A DNA stretch of 64,000 nucleotides from Rhodanobacteraceae bacterium (lineage in GTDB: Bacteria > Pseudomonadota > Gammaproteobacteria > Xanthomonadales > Xanthomonadaceae): positions 62,001 through 126,000 of the forward strand of contig JACKOX010000007.1 of NCBI GenBank assembly GCA_024233975.1, read 5' to 3'. Under the pieces are notes generated by a model. That model saw only the letters and a program-made list of their open reading frames with translations, searched no databases and was not told the origin of the DNA. Position 1 is the first letter of the stretch. Each line of letters begins with the position of its first letter. Position numbers and translations under genes: made by a program. Positions 47,430 to 56,855 of this stretch are shown one piece after another.

Positions 47430-47900
47430 TCGCTGCCAGCAAGGCCCTTACCGCGAACCTGAACCGCAGGTCCTGGCGACTCGCCATTCCGCTGGCAATT
47501 GGCGGCCGTCTGCCCTAGACTGCGCGCCGTTTGCTGCGCTGTCTGCCGGTTTTCCCTAGCGGAACATGCGATCCCAAGCGCCTCCCTCGATGGAGCCTCG
47601 CCCGCAGATCGCCCCAGATCGTCATCAAGGATCGGAAGCGGTTCGTTGAATCGTTTCGGCACAGGATGTGCCATCGAATCAAACACTTGCCTGTTTGTTT
47701 TGGAGGGCTCGACGTGGCATTTGCCGCGGCCGCGCTCACGCAAGCCACGGCTTTGGCCCGGCCTTGCGTCCGACCCTGTGACCGTTCCGACGCACCGCCC
47801 GTCGCTCACAGACCCGATGCCGTTTCCGCGGTGTCGTCACAACCTGTTTGTTTGAACTGCTGGTCGCGGCGCAGGGAACGTGACCGCCCAGGAGTTAGTG
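47430..47900. other. Long intergenic leader before the RhlE-type helicase
   Basis: This 471-base gap has no convincing gene; open frames on both strands lack family resemblance. It contains a candidate promoter (CTGGCA, 18-base spacer, TAGACT at 47516-47521), which would leave a long 5' leader of about 370 bases. The 11-mer CCTGTTTGTTT occurs twice in the same orientation (47690-47700 and 47843-47853). A long leader is common for cold-induced helicase genes; a regulatory role is inferred. Confidence 0.45.
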
Positions 47901-49274
47901 ATGTCTTTCGAGTCCCTTGGACTGTCCCCGGCGCGTCTTTCCGCGCTGGCCGAACTCGGCTATGCCGAGCCCACCCCGATTCAGCAATCCGCCATTCCGC
48001 TGGTGCTGGCGGGCCACGACCTGATGGCCGGCGCCCAGACCGGTACCGGCAAGACGGCCGCCTTCGCGCTGCCGCTGCTCGACCGCCTGGAAGCCGACAA
48101 CCGTCGCGCAGGCCCTAAGCAGGCCCGCGTGCTGGTGCTGACGCCGACCCGTGAGCTGGCCTTGCAGGTGCATGAATCCTTCCGTGAGTACGCGGGCACG
48201 AGCGGCGCCAACAAGAGCCGCCTGAAGAGCGCCACCGTGTTCGGCGGCGTCGGCATGCAGCCGCAGGTGCAGGCACTGCGCGGCGGTCTCGACGTGCTGG
48301 TGGCCTGCCCCGGCCGCCTGATCGACCACATGCAGCAGCGCACCGTTGATCTGTCCGGCGTCGAATACCTGGTGCTGGACGAAGCCGACCGCATGCTCGA
48401 CATGGGCTTCCTGCCGTCGATCAAGCGCATCCTCGGCGCGCTGCCGAAGGATCGCCAGACCCTGCTGTTCTCGGCCACCTTCGCCGACGAAATCAAGGCG
48501 CTGGCCGCGCAGTTCATGCGCGATCCGCAGCAGGTGCAGATCGCCGCGCGCAACAGCGTCGCCGCCACCGTGCAGCATCGCGTGCATCCGGTGAACAATG
48601 ACCGCAAGCGTGACCTGCTGCTGCACCTGCTGTCCGAGGACAGCCGTCGGCAGACGTTGGTGTTCAGCCGCACCAAGCACGGCGCTGACAAGCTGGTGCG
48701 CATCCTGGTGCGTGCAGGCCTCAAGGCCGCCGCGATCCATGGCAACAAGAGCCAGGGCGCGCGCACCAAGGCGCTGGACGATTTCAAGAGCGGTCGCGTC
48801 ACCACGCTGGTCGCCACCGACATCGCCGCGCGCGGTCTCGACATCGACCAGCTGCCGGCGGTGATCAACTACGAGCTGCCAATGGTGGCCGAGGACTACG
48901 TGCACCGCATCGGCCGCACCGGCCGCGCCGGCGCCGACGGCCAGGCCATCTCGCTGGTCAGCCACGACGAGGTCAAGCGCCTGCACGCCATCCAGAAGCT
49001 GATCGGTCGCGAGATCAAGCAGCAGCCGGTGGTTGGCTTCGAGCCGGAGTCGCCGCTGGCCTCTGCCCGTCCGCAGCATGGCAACGGCGCAGGCAACAAG
49101 CCGCCGCGCTCGCGCCATGGCAATGGTCAGAATCGCAGTAACGGCCCGTCGCGCAACGGCGGCCAGAACCGTGGCAATGGCCAGAATGCGGGTCGCCATG
49201 CGGGTGCGCCGGCTGGTCGCGGTTCACGCCGCGGCAAGCCGCGCAACGCCGGCGGCCAGGGACAGCGCGGCTGA
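47901..49274 (+). CDS. rhlE: DEAD-box RNA helicase, RhlE-like
   Basis: A 457-residue helicase starting MSFESLGLSPARLSALAELG. Q-motif: TPIQQSAIPLVL. Motif I: AQTGTGKTAAFALPLL; Ia: PTRELALQVH; II: VLDEADRMLDMGF; III: FSATF; VI: HRIGRTGRAG. The C-terminal 80 residues are Gly/Asn/Arg-rich (RHGNGQNRSNGPSRNGGQNR), a disordered RNA-binding tail. The short linker after motif VI and the sequence fit RhlE. The ATG at 47901 has AGGAG upstream and is preferred to the GTG at 47880. It acts in ribosome assembly and RNA decay. Confidence 0.9.
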   Translation: MSFESLGLSPARLSALAELGYAEPTPIQQSAIPLVLAGHDLMAGAQTGTGKTAAFALPLLDRLEADNRRAGPKQARVLVLTPTRELALQVHESFREYAGTSGANKSRLKSATVFGGVGMQPQVQALRGGLDVLVACPGRLIDHMQQRTVDLSGVEYLVLDEADRMLDMGFLPSIKRILGALPKDRQTLLFSATFADEIKALAAQFMRDPQQVQIAARNSVAATVQHRVHPVNNDRKRDLLLHLLSEDSRRQTLVFSRTKHGADKLVRILVRAGLKAAAIHGNKSQGARTKALDDFKSGRVTTLVATDIAARGLDIDQLPAVINYELPMVAEDYVHRIGRTGRAGADGQAISLVSHDEVKRLHAIQKLIGREIKQQPVVGFEPESPLASARPQHGNGAGNKPPRSRHGNGQNRSNGPSRNGGQNRGNGQNAGRHAGAPAGRGSRRGKPRNAGGQGQRG

Positions 49275-49279
49275 TCGGG

Positions 49280-49308
49280 CGGCGCACGACGGTTATCCTC
49301 GTGCGCCG
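49280..49308 (+). other. Intercistronic hairpin between rhlE and the NUDIX gene
   Basis: CGGCGCACGA and TCGTGCGCCG form a perfect 10-bp stem with a nine-base loop just after the rhlE stop. There is no T-tract, so it may stabilise the upstream mRNA or weakly terminate; it is not a canonical intrinsic terminator. Confidence 0.5.
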
Positions 49309-49329
49309 AATCCGTTGTCGTCGACCGTC

Positions 49330-49827
49330 ATGCCCTACACACCAATCCTTGCCACACTCGGTTACGTGATGTCGCCGGATGGCGCACGCGTGCTGATGAT
49401 CCATCGCAACGCCCGCGCCAACGATCAGCACCTTGGCAAGTACAACGGCCTGGGTGGCAAGCTGGAGGCTGACGAGGATGTCCTCGCCGGCCTGCGCCGT
49501 GAACTCCACGAGGAAGCCGGCATCGACGCCGTCGACTGCGTGCTTCGCGGCACCATCAGCTGGCCGGGATTCGGCAAGAACGGTGAGGACTGGTTCGGCT
49601 TCGTGTTCCGCATCGACCGCTTCGATGGCGAGGTGATGGAACGCAATCCGGAAGGCGAACTGGAGTGGATCGAGCGTGATCGCATCATGGAATTGCCCAT
49701 GTGGGATGGCGACCGCCACTTCCTGCCGCTGGTGTTCGATGACGACCTGCGCCCGTTCCATGCATTGATGCCCTACCGCGACGGCCAACTGGTTTCCTGC
49801 CGCATCAGCGGTCGCGAACAAAACTGA
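49330..49827 (+). CDS. NUDIX hydrolase (MutT-like)
   Basis: A 165-residue protein with a complete Nudix box: GGKLEADEDVLAGLRRELHE followed by EAGI, matching G-x5-E-x7-R-E-U-x-E-E-x-G-U. The N-terminus MPYTPILATLGYVMSPDGAR and later SWPGFGKNGEDWFGFVFRI match the 8-oxo-dGTP diphosphatase-like group with a longer C-terminal strand. It hydrolyses nucleoside diphosphates linked to another moiety; the exact substrate is unknown. It lies between two DEAD-box helicase genes on the same strand. Confidence 0.88.
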   Translation: MPYTPILATLGYVMSPDGARVLMIHRNARANDQHLGKYNGLGGKLEADEDVLAGLRRELHEEAGIDAVDCVLRGTISWPGFGKNGEDWFGFVFRIDRFDGEVMERNPEGELEWIERDRIMELPMWDGDRHFLPLVFDDDLRPFHALMPYRDGQLVSCRISGREQN

Positions 49828-49921
49828 CGGATGCGCCGGGGAGGCGAATCCGACCAACAATCCGAAACTAATGGCCGCCACGCGCTATGCTCGGCACAGC
49901 GCAACGGTCGATGGAATCCTC

Positions 49922-51904
49922 ATGTCCGAACAGACCACCCCAGAGCAGAGCAACGCGGCCAACGACGCCGGCGACGACAACCGCATCCGTTTTCGCGATC
50001 TCGGCCTGCACCCGACGGTGCTCGAAGCCGTCCGCGCCGTCGGTTACGAATCGCCCTCGCCGATCCAGGCGGCAACCATTCCCGAGCTGCTGAAAGGCCG
50101 CGACCTGCTCGGCCAGGCGCAGACCGGCACCGGCAAGACCGCGGCCTTCGCGCTGCCAATCCTGTCGCGCATCGACCCCTCGCAGCGCACGCCGCAGGCA
50201 CTGGTGCTGGCGCCGACGCGTGAGCTGGCCATCCAGGTCGCCGAAGCGTTCCAGAAGTATTCGAAGGGCCTCGATGGTTTCCACGTGCTGCCGATCTACG
50301 GCGGCCAGGCCTACGGCCCGCAGCTGTCGGCGCTGAAGCGCGGCGTGCAGGTCGTGGTCGGTACGCCCGGCCGCGTCATCGATCACCTGACGCGCGGCTC
50401 GCTGGACCTGTCCGAACTGCGTTGCCTGGTGCTGGACGAAGCCGACGAAATGCTGCGCATGGGCTTCATTGATGATGTCGAAGCCGTGCTGCAGAAGACG
50501 CCGGAAACGCGACAAGTCGCGCTGTTCTCCGCCACCATGCCGGCGCCGATCAAGCGCATCGCGCAGACCTACCTGCGTGATCCTGCCGAAGTGCAGATCG
50601 CTTCCAAGACCACCACCGCCGCGCACATCCGCCAGCGCTACTGGTGGGTGAGCGGCATGCACAAGCTGGATGCACTGACCCGCATCCTCGAAGCGGAAAC
50701 GTTCGACGGCATGATCATCTTCGCGCGCACCAAGATGGGCACCGAGGAGCTGGCGCAGAAGCTGGAAGCGCGCGGTTTTGCCGCCGCCGCCATCAACGGT
50801 GACGTCGCGCAGGCGCAGCGCGAAGCAACCATCGGCCGATTGCGCGACGGCAAGATCGACATCCTGGTCGCCACCGACGTTGCCGCCCGCGGCCTCGACG
50901 TCGAGCGCATCAGCCATGTCGTCAACTACGACATTCCCTACGACACCGAGAGCTATGTGCACCGTATCGGTCGTACCGGTCGTGCCGGCCGCGAAGGCGA
51001 CGCCATCCTGTTCGTCAGCCCGCGCGAGAAGGGCATGCTGCGCGCTATCGAACGCGCCACGCGGCAGCCGATCACCGAAATGCAGCTGCCGAGCGTGGAA
51101 ACCGTCAATGACGTGCGCATCTCGCGCTTCATGCAGAAGATCAGCGACACGCTGGCCAGCGCCGAACTGGCCGACTACCAGAAGCTGGTCGAGCGTTACC
51201 AGAACGAGCACAACGTGCCGGCGACAGAAATTGCCGCCGCGCTGGCGCGCCTGCTGCAGGGCGACACGCCGCTGCTGCTGGAGCCGCCACCCAAGCGCGA
51301 GTTCGCACCGCGTGAGCGCGACTCGCGCCATGACTCGCGCAATGATCGAGACGCACGCAAGAAGGATCGTCATGAGCGATCTGAACGACCCGAGCGTGGC
51401 GAACGTCCGCCGCGTGCCCGCGATGACCGTCCGCTGCCCACCGATGCCGACATGGAAACCTACCGCGTCGAAGTCGGCCACCAGCAGCAGATCAAGCCCG
51501 GCAACCTGGTGGGCGCCATCGCCAACGAAATCGAACTGGACGCCCGCTACATCGGCCGCATCGACATCCGCGGCAGCTACAGCCTGATCGACCTGCCCAA
51601 GGGCATGCCACCGGAACTGTTCTCGCACCTGAAAAAGGTGCGCGTGGGCGGCGAGCAGCTGCGCATCCGTCACTGGAGCGAGGAAGACGAAGCCAACGCG
51701 CCGCCCGAATCGCGCCCGAGCTTCAAGCCGCGCAAGCCGTTTCACAAGGAGGGCGCAGGCCGTCCGGACGACAAGTTCCGGGGCAAGCCGCGCGGCAAGT
51801 TCGCTGGCGATCGCCCAGGTGGCGACCGCGGTCCGCGCAGCGGCCCGGGTGGCAAGCCGCACGGCAAGTTCAAGGGACCGGGCAAGCCGCGACGCGACGA
51901 CTGA
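49922..51904 (+). CDS. deaD: DEAD-box RNA helicase DeaD/CsdA
   Basis: A 660-residue helicase. Motifs: Q-motif PSPIQAATIPELLKGR, motif I AQTGTGKTAAFALPIL, PTRELAIQV, VLDEADEMLRMGF, FSATMP and HRIGRTGRAG. After the helicase core comes the DeaD-specific region and a DbpA-type RNA-binding domain (MPPELFSHLKKVRVGGEQLR). The tail is basic and Gly-rich (KPRGKFAGDRPGGDRG). DeaD assists 50S assembly at low temperature and mRNA decay. The ATG at 49922 is chosen over one at 49871, which precedes no family sequence. Confidence 0.94.
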   Translation: MSEQTTPEQSNAANDAGDDNRIRFRDLGLHPTVLEAVRAVGYESPSPIQAATIPELLKGRDLLGQAQTGTGKTAAFALPILSRIDPSQRTPQALVLAPTRELAIQVAEAFQKYSKGLDGFHVLPIYGGQAYGPQLSALKRGVQVVVGTPGRVIDHLTRGSLDLSELRCLVLDEADEMLRMGFIDDVEAVLQKTPETRQVALFSATMPAPIKRIAQTYLRDPAEVQIASKTTTAAHIRQRYWWVSGMHKLDALTRILEAETFDGMIIFARTKMGTEELAQKLEARGFAAAAINGDVAQAQREATIGRLRDGKIDILVATDVAARGLDVERISHVVNYDIPYDTESYVHRIGRTGRAGREGDAILFVSPREKGMLRAIERATRQPITEMQLPSVETVNDVRISRFMQKISDTLASAELADYQKLVERYQNEHNVPATEIAAALARLLQGDTPLLLEPPPKREFAPRERDSRHDSRNDRDARKKDRHERSERPERGERPPRARDDRPLPTDADMETYRVEVGHQQQIKPGNLVGAIANEIELDARYIGRIDIRGSYSLIDLPKGMPPELFSHLKKVRVGGEQLRIRHWSEEDEANAPPESRPSFKPRKPFHKEGAGRPDDKFRGKPRGKFAGDRPGGDRGPRSGPGGKPHGKFKGPGKPRRDD

Positions 51905-51915
51905 CCGGTCGCCGC

Positions 51916-53094
51916 ATGCAGCAGCCCGACGTTGTCATCATCGGCGCCGGCGCCGCCGGCCTGATGTGCGCCATCACCGCCGGCCGTCGCGGCCGGCGCG
52001 TGCGGGTGATCGAGCACACCAATCGCCCGGGCAAGAAAATCCTCATGTCCGGCGGTGGTCGCTGCAACTTCACCAACACCGGCACTACGCCGGCCAATTT
52101 CCTCTCGGCCAATCCGCACTTCTGCAAGTCGGCGCTGGCGCGCTTCACGGCCTGGCATTTCATCGAGCGCGTTGAGCAGCACGGCATCGCCTACCACGAG
52201 AAGGAGCTGGGGCAGCTGTTCTGCGATGTTTCCAGCAAGCTGATCGTGAAGATGCTGCTGGACGATGCGCAGGATGCCGGCGTTGAGGTCGTTACCGACT
52301 GCAGCGTCAACGAGCTGTCGCACAATGGTGATCGGTTCGCGCTACGAACCACGAAGGGCGCGGTGACGAGCGAATCGCTGGTGATCGCCAGCGGCGGCCT
52401 GTCGATTCCGCGCATGGGCGCCACCGGCTTCGGCTATCGCGTGGCCGAACAGTTCGGCCATCGCCTGTTGCCGACACGAGCAGGCCTGGTGCCGTTCACT
52501 ACCAGCGGCAAGCATCTGGAACGCTGGAGCGAGCTGTCCGGGCTGTCACTGCCGGTCCAGGCCGACTGCAGCGGGGCGAGCTTCAGCAATGCCATGCTGT
52601 TCACCCACCGCGGCCTCAGCGGCCCGGCCATGCTGCAGGTTTCCAGCTACTGGCAGCCCGGTGATGACCTGCGGATCAACCTGCTGCCCGACACGGATGC
52701 GCAGGAGTGGATTACCTCGCAGCGACAGCAGCGACCGGATGCCGCCCTGCACAACGTGCTGGCCGATGTCCTGCCGCGTCGCTTCGCGCAGCGCATCTGC
52801 GACCTCGAATTCGGCGAGCGCCCGATGCGCCAGTACGACCCGCCGCAGCTGAAGCGCATCGCCGACTATCTGTCGCGCTGGCCCATCGTCGTCAGCGGCA
52901 CCGAAGGCTATCGCACCGCCGAAGTCACGCTGGGCGGCGTCGACACCGACGAACTGTCCTCCACGACCATGGCCTCCAAACGTGTGCCCGGATTGCACTT
53001 CATCGGCGAGGTCGTCGACGTCACCGGCTGGCTCGGCGGCTACAACTTCCAGTGGGCCTGGGCCTCGGGCCATGCGGCTGGTCAGGCCTGCTGA
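51916..53094 (+). CDS. HI0933/YhiN-family flavoprotein
   Basis: A 392-residue protein starting MQQPDVVIIGAGAAGLMCAI with the FAD dinucleotide-binding motif, then RPGKKILMSGGGRCNFTNTG, diagnostic of the HI0933 family of NAD(P)/FAD-dependent oxidoreductases. C-terminal GEVVDVTGWLGGYNFQWAWA is also characteristic. The reaction is not established. It starts 11 bp after deaD, so it may be cotranscribed. It converges with the DUF1415 gene with only six bases between stops. Confidence 0.9.
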   Translation: MQQPDVVIIGAGAAGLMCAITAGRRGRRVRVIEHTNRPGKKILMSGGGRCNFTNTGTTPANFLSANPHFCKSALARFTAWHFIERVEQHGIAYHEKELGQLFCDVSSKLIVKMLLDDAQDAGVEVVTDCSVNELSHNGDRFALRTTKGAVTSESLVIASGGLSIPRMGATGFGYRVAEQFGHRLLPTRAGLVPFTTSGKHLERWSELSGLSLPVQADCSGASFSNAMLFTHRGLSGPAMLQVSSYWQPGDDLRINLLPDTDAQEWITSQRQQRPDAALHNVLADVLPRRFAQRICDLEFGERPMRQYDPPQLKRIADYLSRWPIVVSGTEGYRTAEVTLGGVDTDELSSTTMASKRVPGLHFIGEVVDVTGWLGGYNFQWAWASGHAAGQAC

Positions 53095-53100
53095 ACGCCG

Positions 53101-53655
53101 TCAGTCCCGCCAGAGCGCATCCCAACCAGCGCGTCCCAGCGCACGCAGCCGCTCGATGTTGCGTTCGTAGATGGCATCGGGATCATCAATGCTCTCAATC
53201 ACCCGGCTCAGGCTGTCTTCGCGAATCAGGTGCAGCGTCGGGTACGGCGAGCGATTACTGAAGTTCTCGATGTCATCCGCTGCGGTATCCGCGAACTGGT
53301 ACTGCGGATGGAAGCTGGCGACCTGGATCACACCATCCAGTTCCAGCCCCTCCACCACGGCATCGGCCACATCGAGGAAATCGTTGTAGGCGAGGAAATC
53401 GCCCAGCACCTGCGGGTGGATCAGCAGCGTGGTTTCAACCTGTTCCGGATCGGCCTCCGCAAGGAAATTCAGTTCGCTGGCCAGGTCTTCGGCCAGAGCA
53501 TCGATGTTCGTGGCCCCACTGACAACAAACCGCACCTGCCCGCGCACGTGCGGCGCACGTGCGAACGGACACAGGTTGAGACCGATCACGGCGCGCTCAA
53601 GCCACTGCCGGGTGGCGGCGATCACTGCCGTCTCGTTGTCTGCCTCGCTGATCAT
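53101..53655 (-). CDS. DUF1415 family protein
   Basis: A 184-residue soluble protein of the DUF1415 family: TRQWLERAVIGLNLCPFARA near the N-terminus with a conserved Cys, and VIQVASFHPQYQFADTAADD plus NRSPYPTLHLIREDS in the middle. Function unknown. The ATG at 53655 has GGGGAAG upstream and is preferred over the frame extension to 53691. Convergent with the flavoprotein gene. Confidence 0.88.
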   Translation of the reverse strand: MISEADNETAVIAATRQWLERAVIGLNLCPFARAPHVRGQVRFVVSGATNIDALAEDLASELNFLAEADPEQVETTLLIHPQVLGDFLAYNDFLDVADAVVEGLELDGVIQVASFHPQYQFADTAADDIENFSNRSPYPTLHLIREDSLSRVIESIDDPDAIYERNIERLRALGRAGWDALWRD

Positions 53656-53734
53656 CCTGCTTCCCCGGAATGCGAGGTAACAGGATGCCATGCGCGACTG
53701 CTAGTCTGTCGCCTTTCCATCAAGGGATCTGCCC

Positions 53735-54127
53735 ATGTCCGCCTGGATTTCGCTCATCACCCTGCTTACCCTCGTGCTGATGTTCGCCACCGGCGTCATC
53801 GTCGGCGCGGCGCGCGGGAAGTACCAGATCAAGGCGCCGGCGGTCAGCGGCCATCCGATTTTCGAGCGCGCCTATCGCGTGCAGATGAACACGCTGGAAC
53901 AGGTGCTGCTGTTCCTGCCGTCGCTGTGGCTGGCGCACGGCTATGGCTACACCAACGTTGCCGCGATCATTGGCGCGATCTGGCTGCTGGCGAGAACCGG
54001 CTACATCATCACCTACCTGCGCGATCCGGCGCAGCGCGGCCTGCCCTTCACCGTCAGCATCCTTTGCAGCGCCATCCTGATGGGCCTGGCCGGCTTCGGC
54101 ATCATCATGCGACTGATCAGCGGCTGA
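53735..54127 (+). CDS. MAPEG family membrane protein
   Basis: A 130-residue protein with four predicted TM segments (about 3-25, 47-70, 73-93, 105-127) and the MAPEG signature ERAYRVQMNTLEQVLLFLPS. Members include glutathione S-transferase-like membrane enzymes; the bacterial function is unclear. Divergent from the DUF1415 gene and followed seven bases later by a methyltransferase. Confidence 0.88.
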   Translation: MSAWISLITLLTLVLMFATGVIVGAARGKYQIKAPAVSGHPIFERAYRVQMNTLEQVLLFLPSLWLAHGYGYTNVAAIIGAIWLLARTGYIITYLRDPAQRGLPFTVSILCSAILMGLAGFGIIMRLISG

Positions 54128-54134
54128 TCCGGCG

Positions 54135-54734
54135 ATGCGCAAGCAATACGATCGCGCCTACTTCGACCGCTGGTATCGCGGCGCGGAAGCCGTGGGTGGC
54201 CAGCGCGCGGCGCTGCAGCGCAAGGTGGACATGGTGCTGGGCGTGGCCGAATACCATCTCGGCCATCCAATTGCCTCGGTGCTGGACATCGGCTGCGGCG
54301 AGGGCGCCTGGCGTGCGCCACTGCTGACGCGGCGTCCGAAGCTGCATTATCTCGGCGTGGACAGCAGCGACTACGCGGTCAGCCGCTACGGCCGCAGCCG
54401 CAATCTGTTCCCGCTGCGCTTTGGCGATCTCGAATGGCAGCGCTTCGAGCAGCCTTACGACGTGCTGGTCTGCTCGGATGTGCTGCACTACCTGCCGGCC
54501 GCGGAACTGAAGCGTGGCCTGTCCGGCTTCGCCGAACTCGGTCGTGGCTTTGCCTTCATCGAGCTGTTCTGCCGTGGCGATGCCTTCGAGGGCGACACCG
54601 ACGGCTTCCAGTCACGGCCCGCCGGCTGGTATCGCAAGGTGTTTGCCGAGAACGGCTGGCGCGCCATCGGGTCGCAGTGCTACGTCCACGGCGATCTGGC
54701 GCGGGACATTCCTGCGCTGGATGCCATCGCCTGA
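54135..54734 (+). CDS. Class I SAM-dependent methyltransferase
   Basis: A 199-residue protein with the SAM-binding motif SVLDIGCGEGAWRAPLL, then LHYLGVDSSDYAVSRYG and DVLVCSDVLHYLPAAEL, typical of class I methyltransferases. Substrate is unknown. It starts seven bases after the MAPEG gene and ends three bases before the SrkA-type kinase gene, so these three are probably one transcript. Confidence 0.86.
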   Translation: MRKQYDRAYFDRWYRGAEAVGGQRAALQRKVDMVLGVAEYHLGHPIASVLDIGCGEGAWRAPLLTRRPKLHYLGVDSSDYAVSRYGRSRNLFPLRFGDLEWQRFEQPYDVLVCSDVLHYLPAAELKRGLSGFAELGRGFAFIELFCRGDAFEGDTDGFQSRPAGWYRKVFAENGWRAIGSQCYVHGDLARDIPALDAIA

Positions 54735-54737
54735 CGC

Positions 54738-55727
54738 ATGGCCGACAACGAAACACCCTTCGCCGGACTGGATCCGGATCGCGTGCTGGATGCGCTGGAG
54801 GCCATGGGCCTCGACTGCGATGGCCGCGTGCTGGCGCTCAACAGCTACGAGAACCGCGTGTTCCGCGTTGGCATCCACGATGCCGATCCCGTCGTCGCCA
54901 AGTTCTATCGTCCCGGTCGTTGGAGTGACGACGCGATCCTGGAAGAACACGCCTTCGCCATGGAACTGGCCGAACGCGATGTTCCCGTGGTTCCGCCGCT
55001 CGGCATCAATGGGAAGACACTGCACCACCACGATGGCCAGCGCATCGCGCTGTTCCCGCTACGCGGCGGCCACGCACCGGAGCTGGATGACCGCGACAGC
55101 CTCACGCTGCTCGGTCGCGTGCTCGGTCGACTGCACGCGGTTGGCGAGCAGCGTCGCTTCCGGCATCGACTGACGCTCGATATCGAAGGCTTTGGTCGTC
55201 GCTCGCTGCAAACCCTTCGGGACTGCGGGCAACTGCCGCACAACCTGCGCGACAACCTGCAGCGCATTGGCGAATCGTTGCTGAGCGCTGTCGAATCACG
55301 CTGGAGCGAGTCCGGCCAGCCGGCGATCATCCGCCTGCACGGCGACTGCCATCCCGGCAACATCCTGCGTCGTGACGAGCGCCTGCATTTCGTCGACCTC
55401 GACGACTGCTTGAATGGCCCGGCCATGCAGGATCTTTGGATGCTGCTTTCCGGCAGCCGCGACGACCAGAGTCGCCAGCTCGACTGGCTTCTGGAAGGCT
55501 ATCGACAGTTCCACCACTTCAACGCCCGCGAACTGGCGCTGATCGAGCCGCTGCGTGCGCTGCGCCTGCTGCACTTCAACGCCTGGCTGGCACGACGCTG
55601 GCACGACCCGGCCTTCCCCGCCGCCTTCCCCTGGTTTGGCGAGAACCGCCATTGGGAATCGCTGATCGGGCAACTGCAGGAACAGTTGGGCGAACTGCAC
55701 GAACCGCCGATCGAACTACCCTGGTGA
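54738..55727 (+). CDS. srkA: Serine/threonine protein kinase SrkA (YihE-like)
   Basis: A 329-residue protein of the aminoglycoside-phosphotransferase-like kinase fold. The catalytic loop is IIRLHGDCHPGNILR and the metal-binding segment HFVDLDDCLNGPAMQDLWML. The N-terminal VLALNSYENRVFRVGIHDAD and YRPGRWSDDAILEEHAFAME are characteristic of YihE/SrkA. In E. coli it protects against stress-induced death. It closely follows the methyltransferase gene. Confidence 0.92.
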   Translation: MADNETPFAGLDPDRVLDALEAMGLDCDGRVLALNSYENRVFRVGIHDADPVVAKFYRPGRWSDDAILEEHAFAMELAERDVPVVPPLGINGKTLHHHDGQRIALFPLRGGHAPELDDRDSLTLLGRVLGRLHAVGEQRRFRHRLTLDIEGFGRRSLQTLRDCGQLPHNLRDNLQRIGESLLSAVESRWSESGQPAIIRLHGDCHPGNILRRDERLHFVDLDDCLNGPAMQDLWMLLSGSRDDQSRQLDWLLEGYRQFHHFNARELALIEPLRALRLLHFNAWLARRWHDPAFPAAFPWFGENRHWESLIGQLQEQLGELHEPPIELPW

Positions 55728-55830
55728 CACCGGGCGCCGACTTGCCGTTTCCACGCCAATCACGCAGCCTGCCGCTTCAGCCAGTAACGCTTTCGCCTAC
55801 ATCACTCCTGCCAACGACTGAGGTCCGACC

Positions 55831-56796
55831 ATGCGCCGTCATCCGATTCGCCAGAGCCTGCTTGCCATCATCATCGCCAGCCTCGTCAGCGGCAGCGCCT
55901 TCGCCGCGGACGAAGCAAAGCCCGACAAACCGGCCGCACCGACCATGGCCTCGGTGATGGACACCGCCAAGGACAGCGACTGGCGCGACCTTGATCCCGA
56001 CAACACGCTGTACATGGACCTGCCCGGCGGGCGCGTGGTCATCGAACTGGCGCCGCAGTTCGCGCCGCTCGGCGTCGACAACATCCGCACGCTGGTCAAG
56101 GAAGGCTACTTCGACGGCCTCGCCATCATCCGCTCGCAGGACAACTACGTGGTGCAGTGGGGCGATCCGAATGCCGACAACGCCGCCGACTCGGAGAACC
56201 CGCCGAAGTCGATCGGCAAGGCGAAGGAGAAAGTCGCCGGCGAATACTTCCGCAAGGCCGAAGGCCTGCCCTTCACCGCGCTGCCCGACCCGGACAGCTA
56301 TGCCGCGCAGACCGGCTTTTCCGGCGGCTTCCCCGTGGGCCGTGATGGCGCCGACGGTCGCGCCTGGCTGACCCACTGCTACGGCATGGTCGGCGTGGCC
56401 CGCGGCATGGAACCCGACAGCGGCAACGGTGCGCAGCTCTACGTCATCATCGGGCACGCGCCGCGACACCTCGATCGCAACGTCACGCTGGTCGGTGAAG
56501 TCTGGAGCGGCATGGAATTGCTCTCGACCATGCCACGCGGCAAGGGCCAGCTCGGCTTCTACGAGGACCCGTCACGCCGCACCAGCATCGCCTCGATCAA
56601 GCTGGCATCGGATGTCCCGGAAGACCAGCGCCAGCCCATCCAGATCATGAAAACCGACAGCGACACCTTCAAGCAGCTGATCCAGGCCCGCCGCCACCGC
56701 GCCGAGGACTGGTTCCTCGATCCGGCCGACCACCTCAGCGTCTGCAACATGATCATCCCGTCGCGGCTGAAGCCTGTGGAAACGCCAGCCGAATAA
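55831..56796 (+). CDS. Periplasmic cyclophilin-type peptidyl-prolyl isomerase
   Basis: A 321-residue protein with a signal peptide (about residues 1-25, SGSAFA-A). The cyclophilin core follows: NTLYMDLPGGRVVIELAPQF, GYFDGLAIIRSQDNYVVQWG, GMVGVARGMEPDSGNGAQLY and GHAPRHLDRNVTLVGEVWSG. It is longer than minimal PpiA, with an N-terminal extension and C-terminal part ending WFLDPADHLSVCNMIIPSRL. That tail's DNA is repeated 1.5 kb downstream. It catalyses prolyl isomerisation in the envelope. Confidence 0.92.
   Translation: MRRHPIRQSLLAIIIASLVSGSAFAADEAKPDKPAAPTMASVMDTAKDSDWRDLDPDNTLYMDLPGGRVVIELAPQFAPLGVDNIRTLVKEGYFDGLAIIRSQDNYVVQWGDPNADNAADSENPPKSIGKAKEKVAGEYFRKAEGLPFTALPDPDSYAAQTGFSGGFPVGRDGADGRAWLTHCYGMVGVARGMEPDSGNGAQLYVIIGHAPRHLDRNVTLVGEVWSGMELLSTMPRGKGQLGFYEDPSRRTSIASIKLASDVPEDQRQPIQIMKTDSDTFKQLIQARRHRAEDWFLDPADHLSVCNMIIPSRLKPVETPAE
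56705..56766 (+). repeat. 62-bp direct repeat, copy A (3' end of cyclophilin gene)
   Basis: Identical to 58254-58315. It encodes the DWFLDPADHLSVCNMIIPSR segment that is native to the cyclophilin. Confidence 0.9.
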
Positions 56797-56855
56797 GCCG
56801 CGCATCGCCACAGATGCCGAGCGTCCAGAGGAACAAGTCCAAGGAATTCCCGCGC

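Noticed and set aside
47895..49199. 434-residue minus-strand frame opposite rhlE
   Set aside because: Antisense shadow of the helicase; no family resemblance.
49868..51862. 664-residue minus-strand frame opposite deaD
   Set aside because: Antisense shadow; all DEAD-box motifs are on the plus strand.
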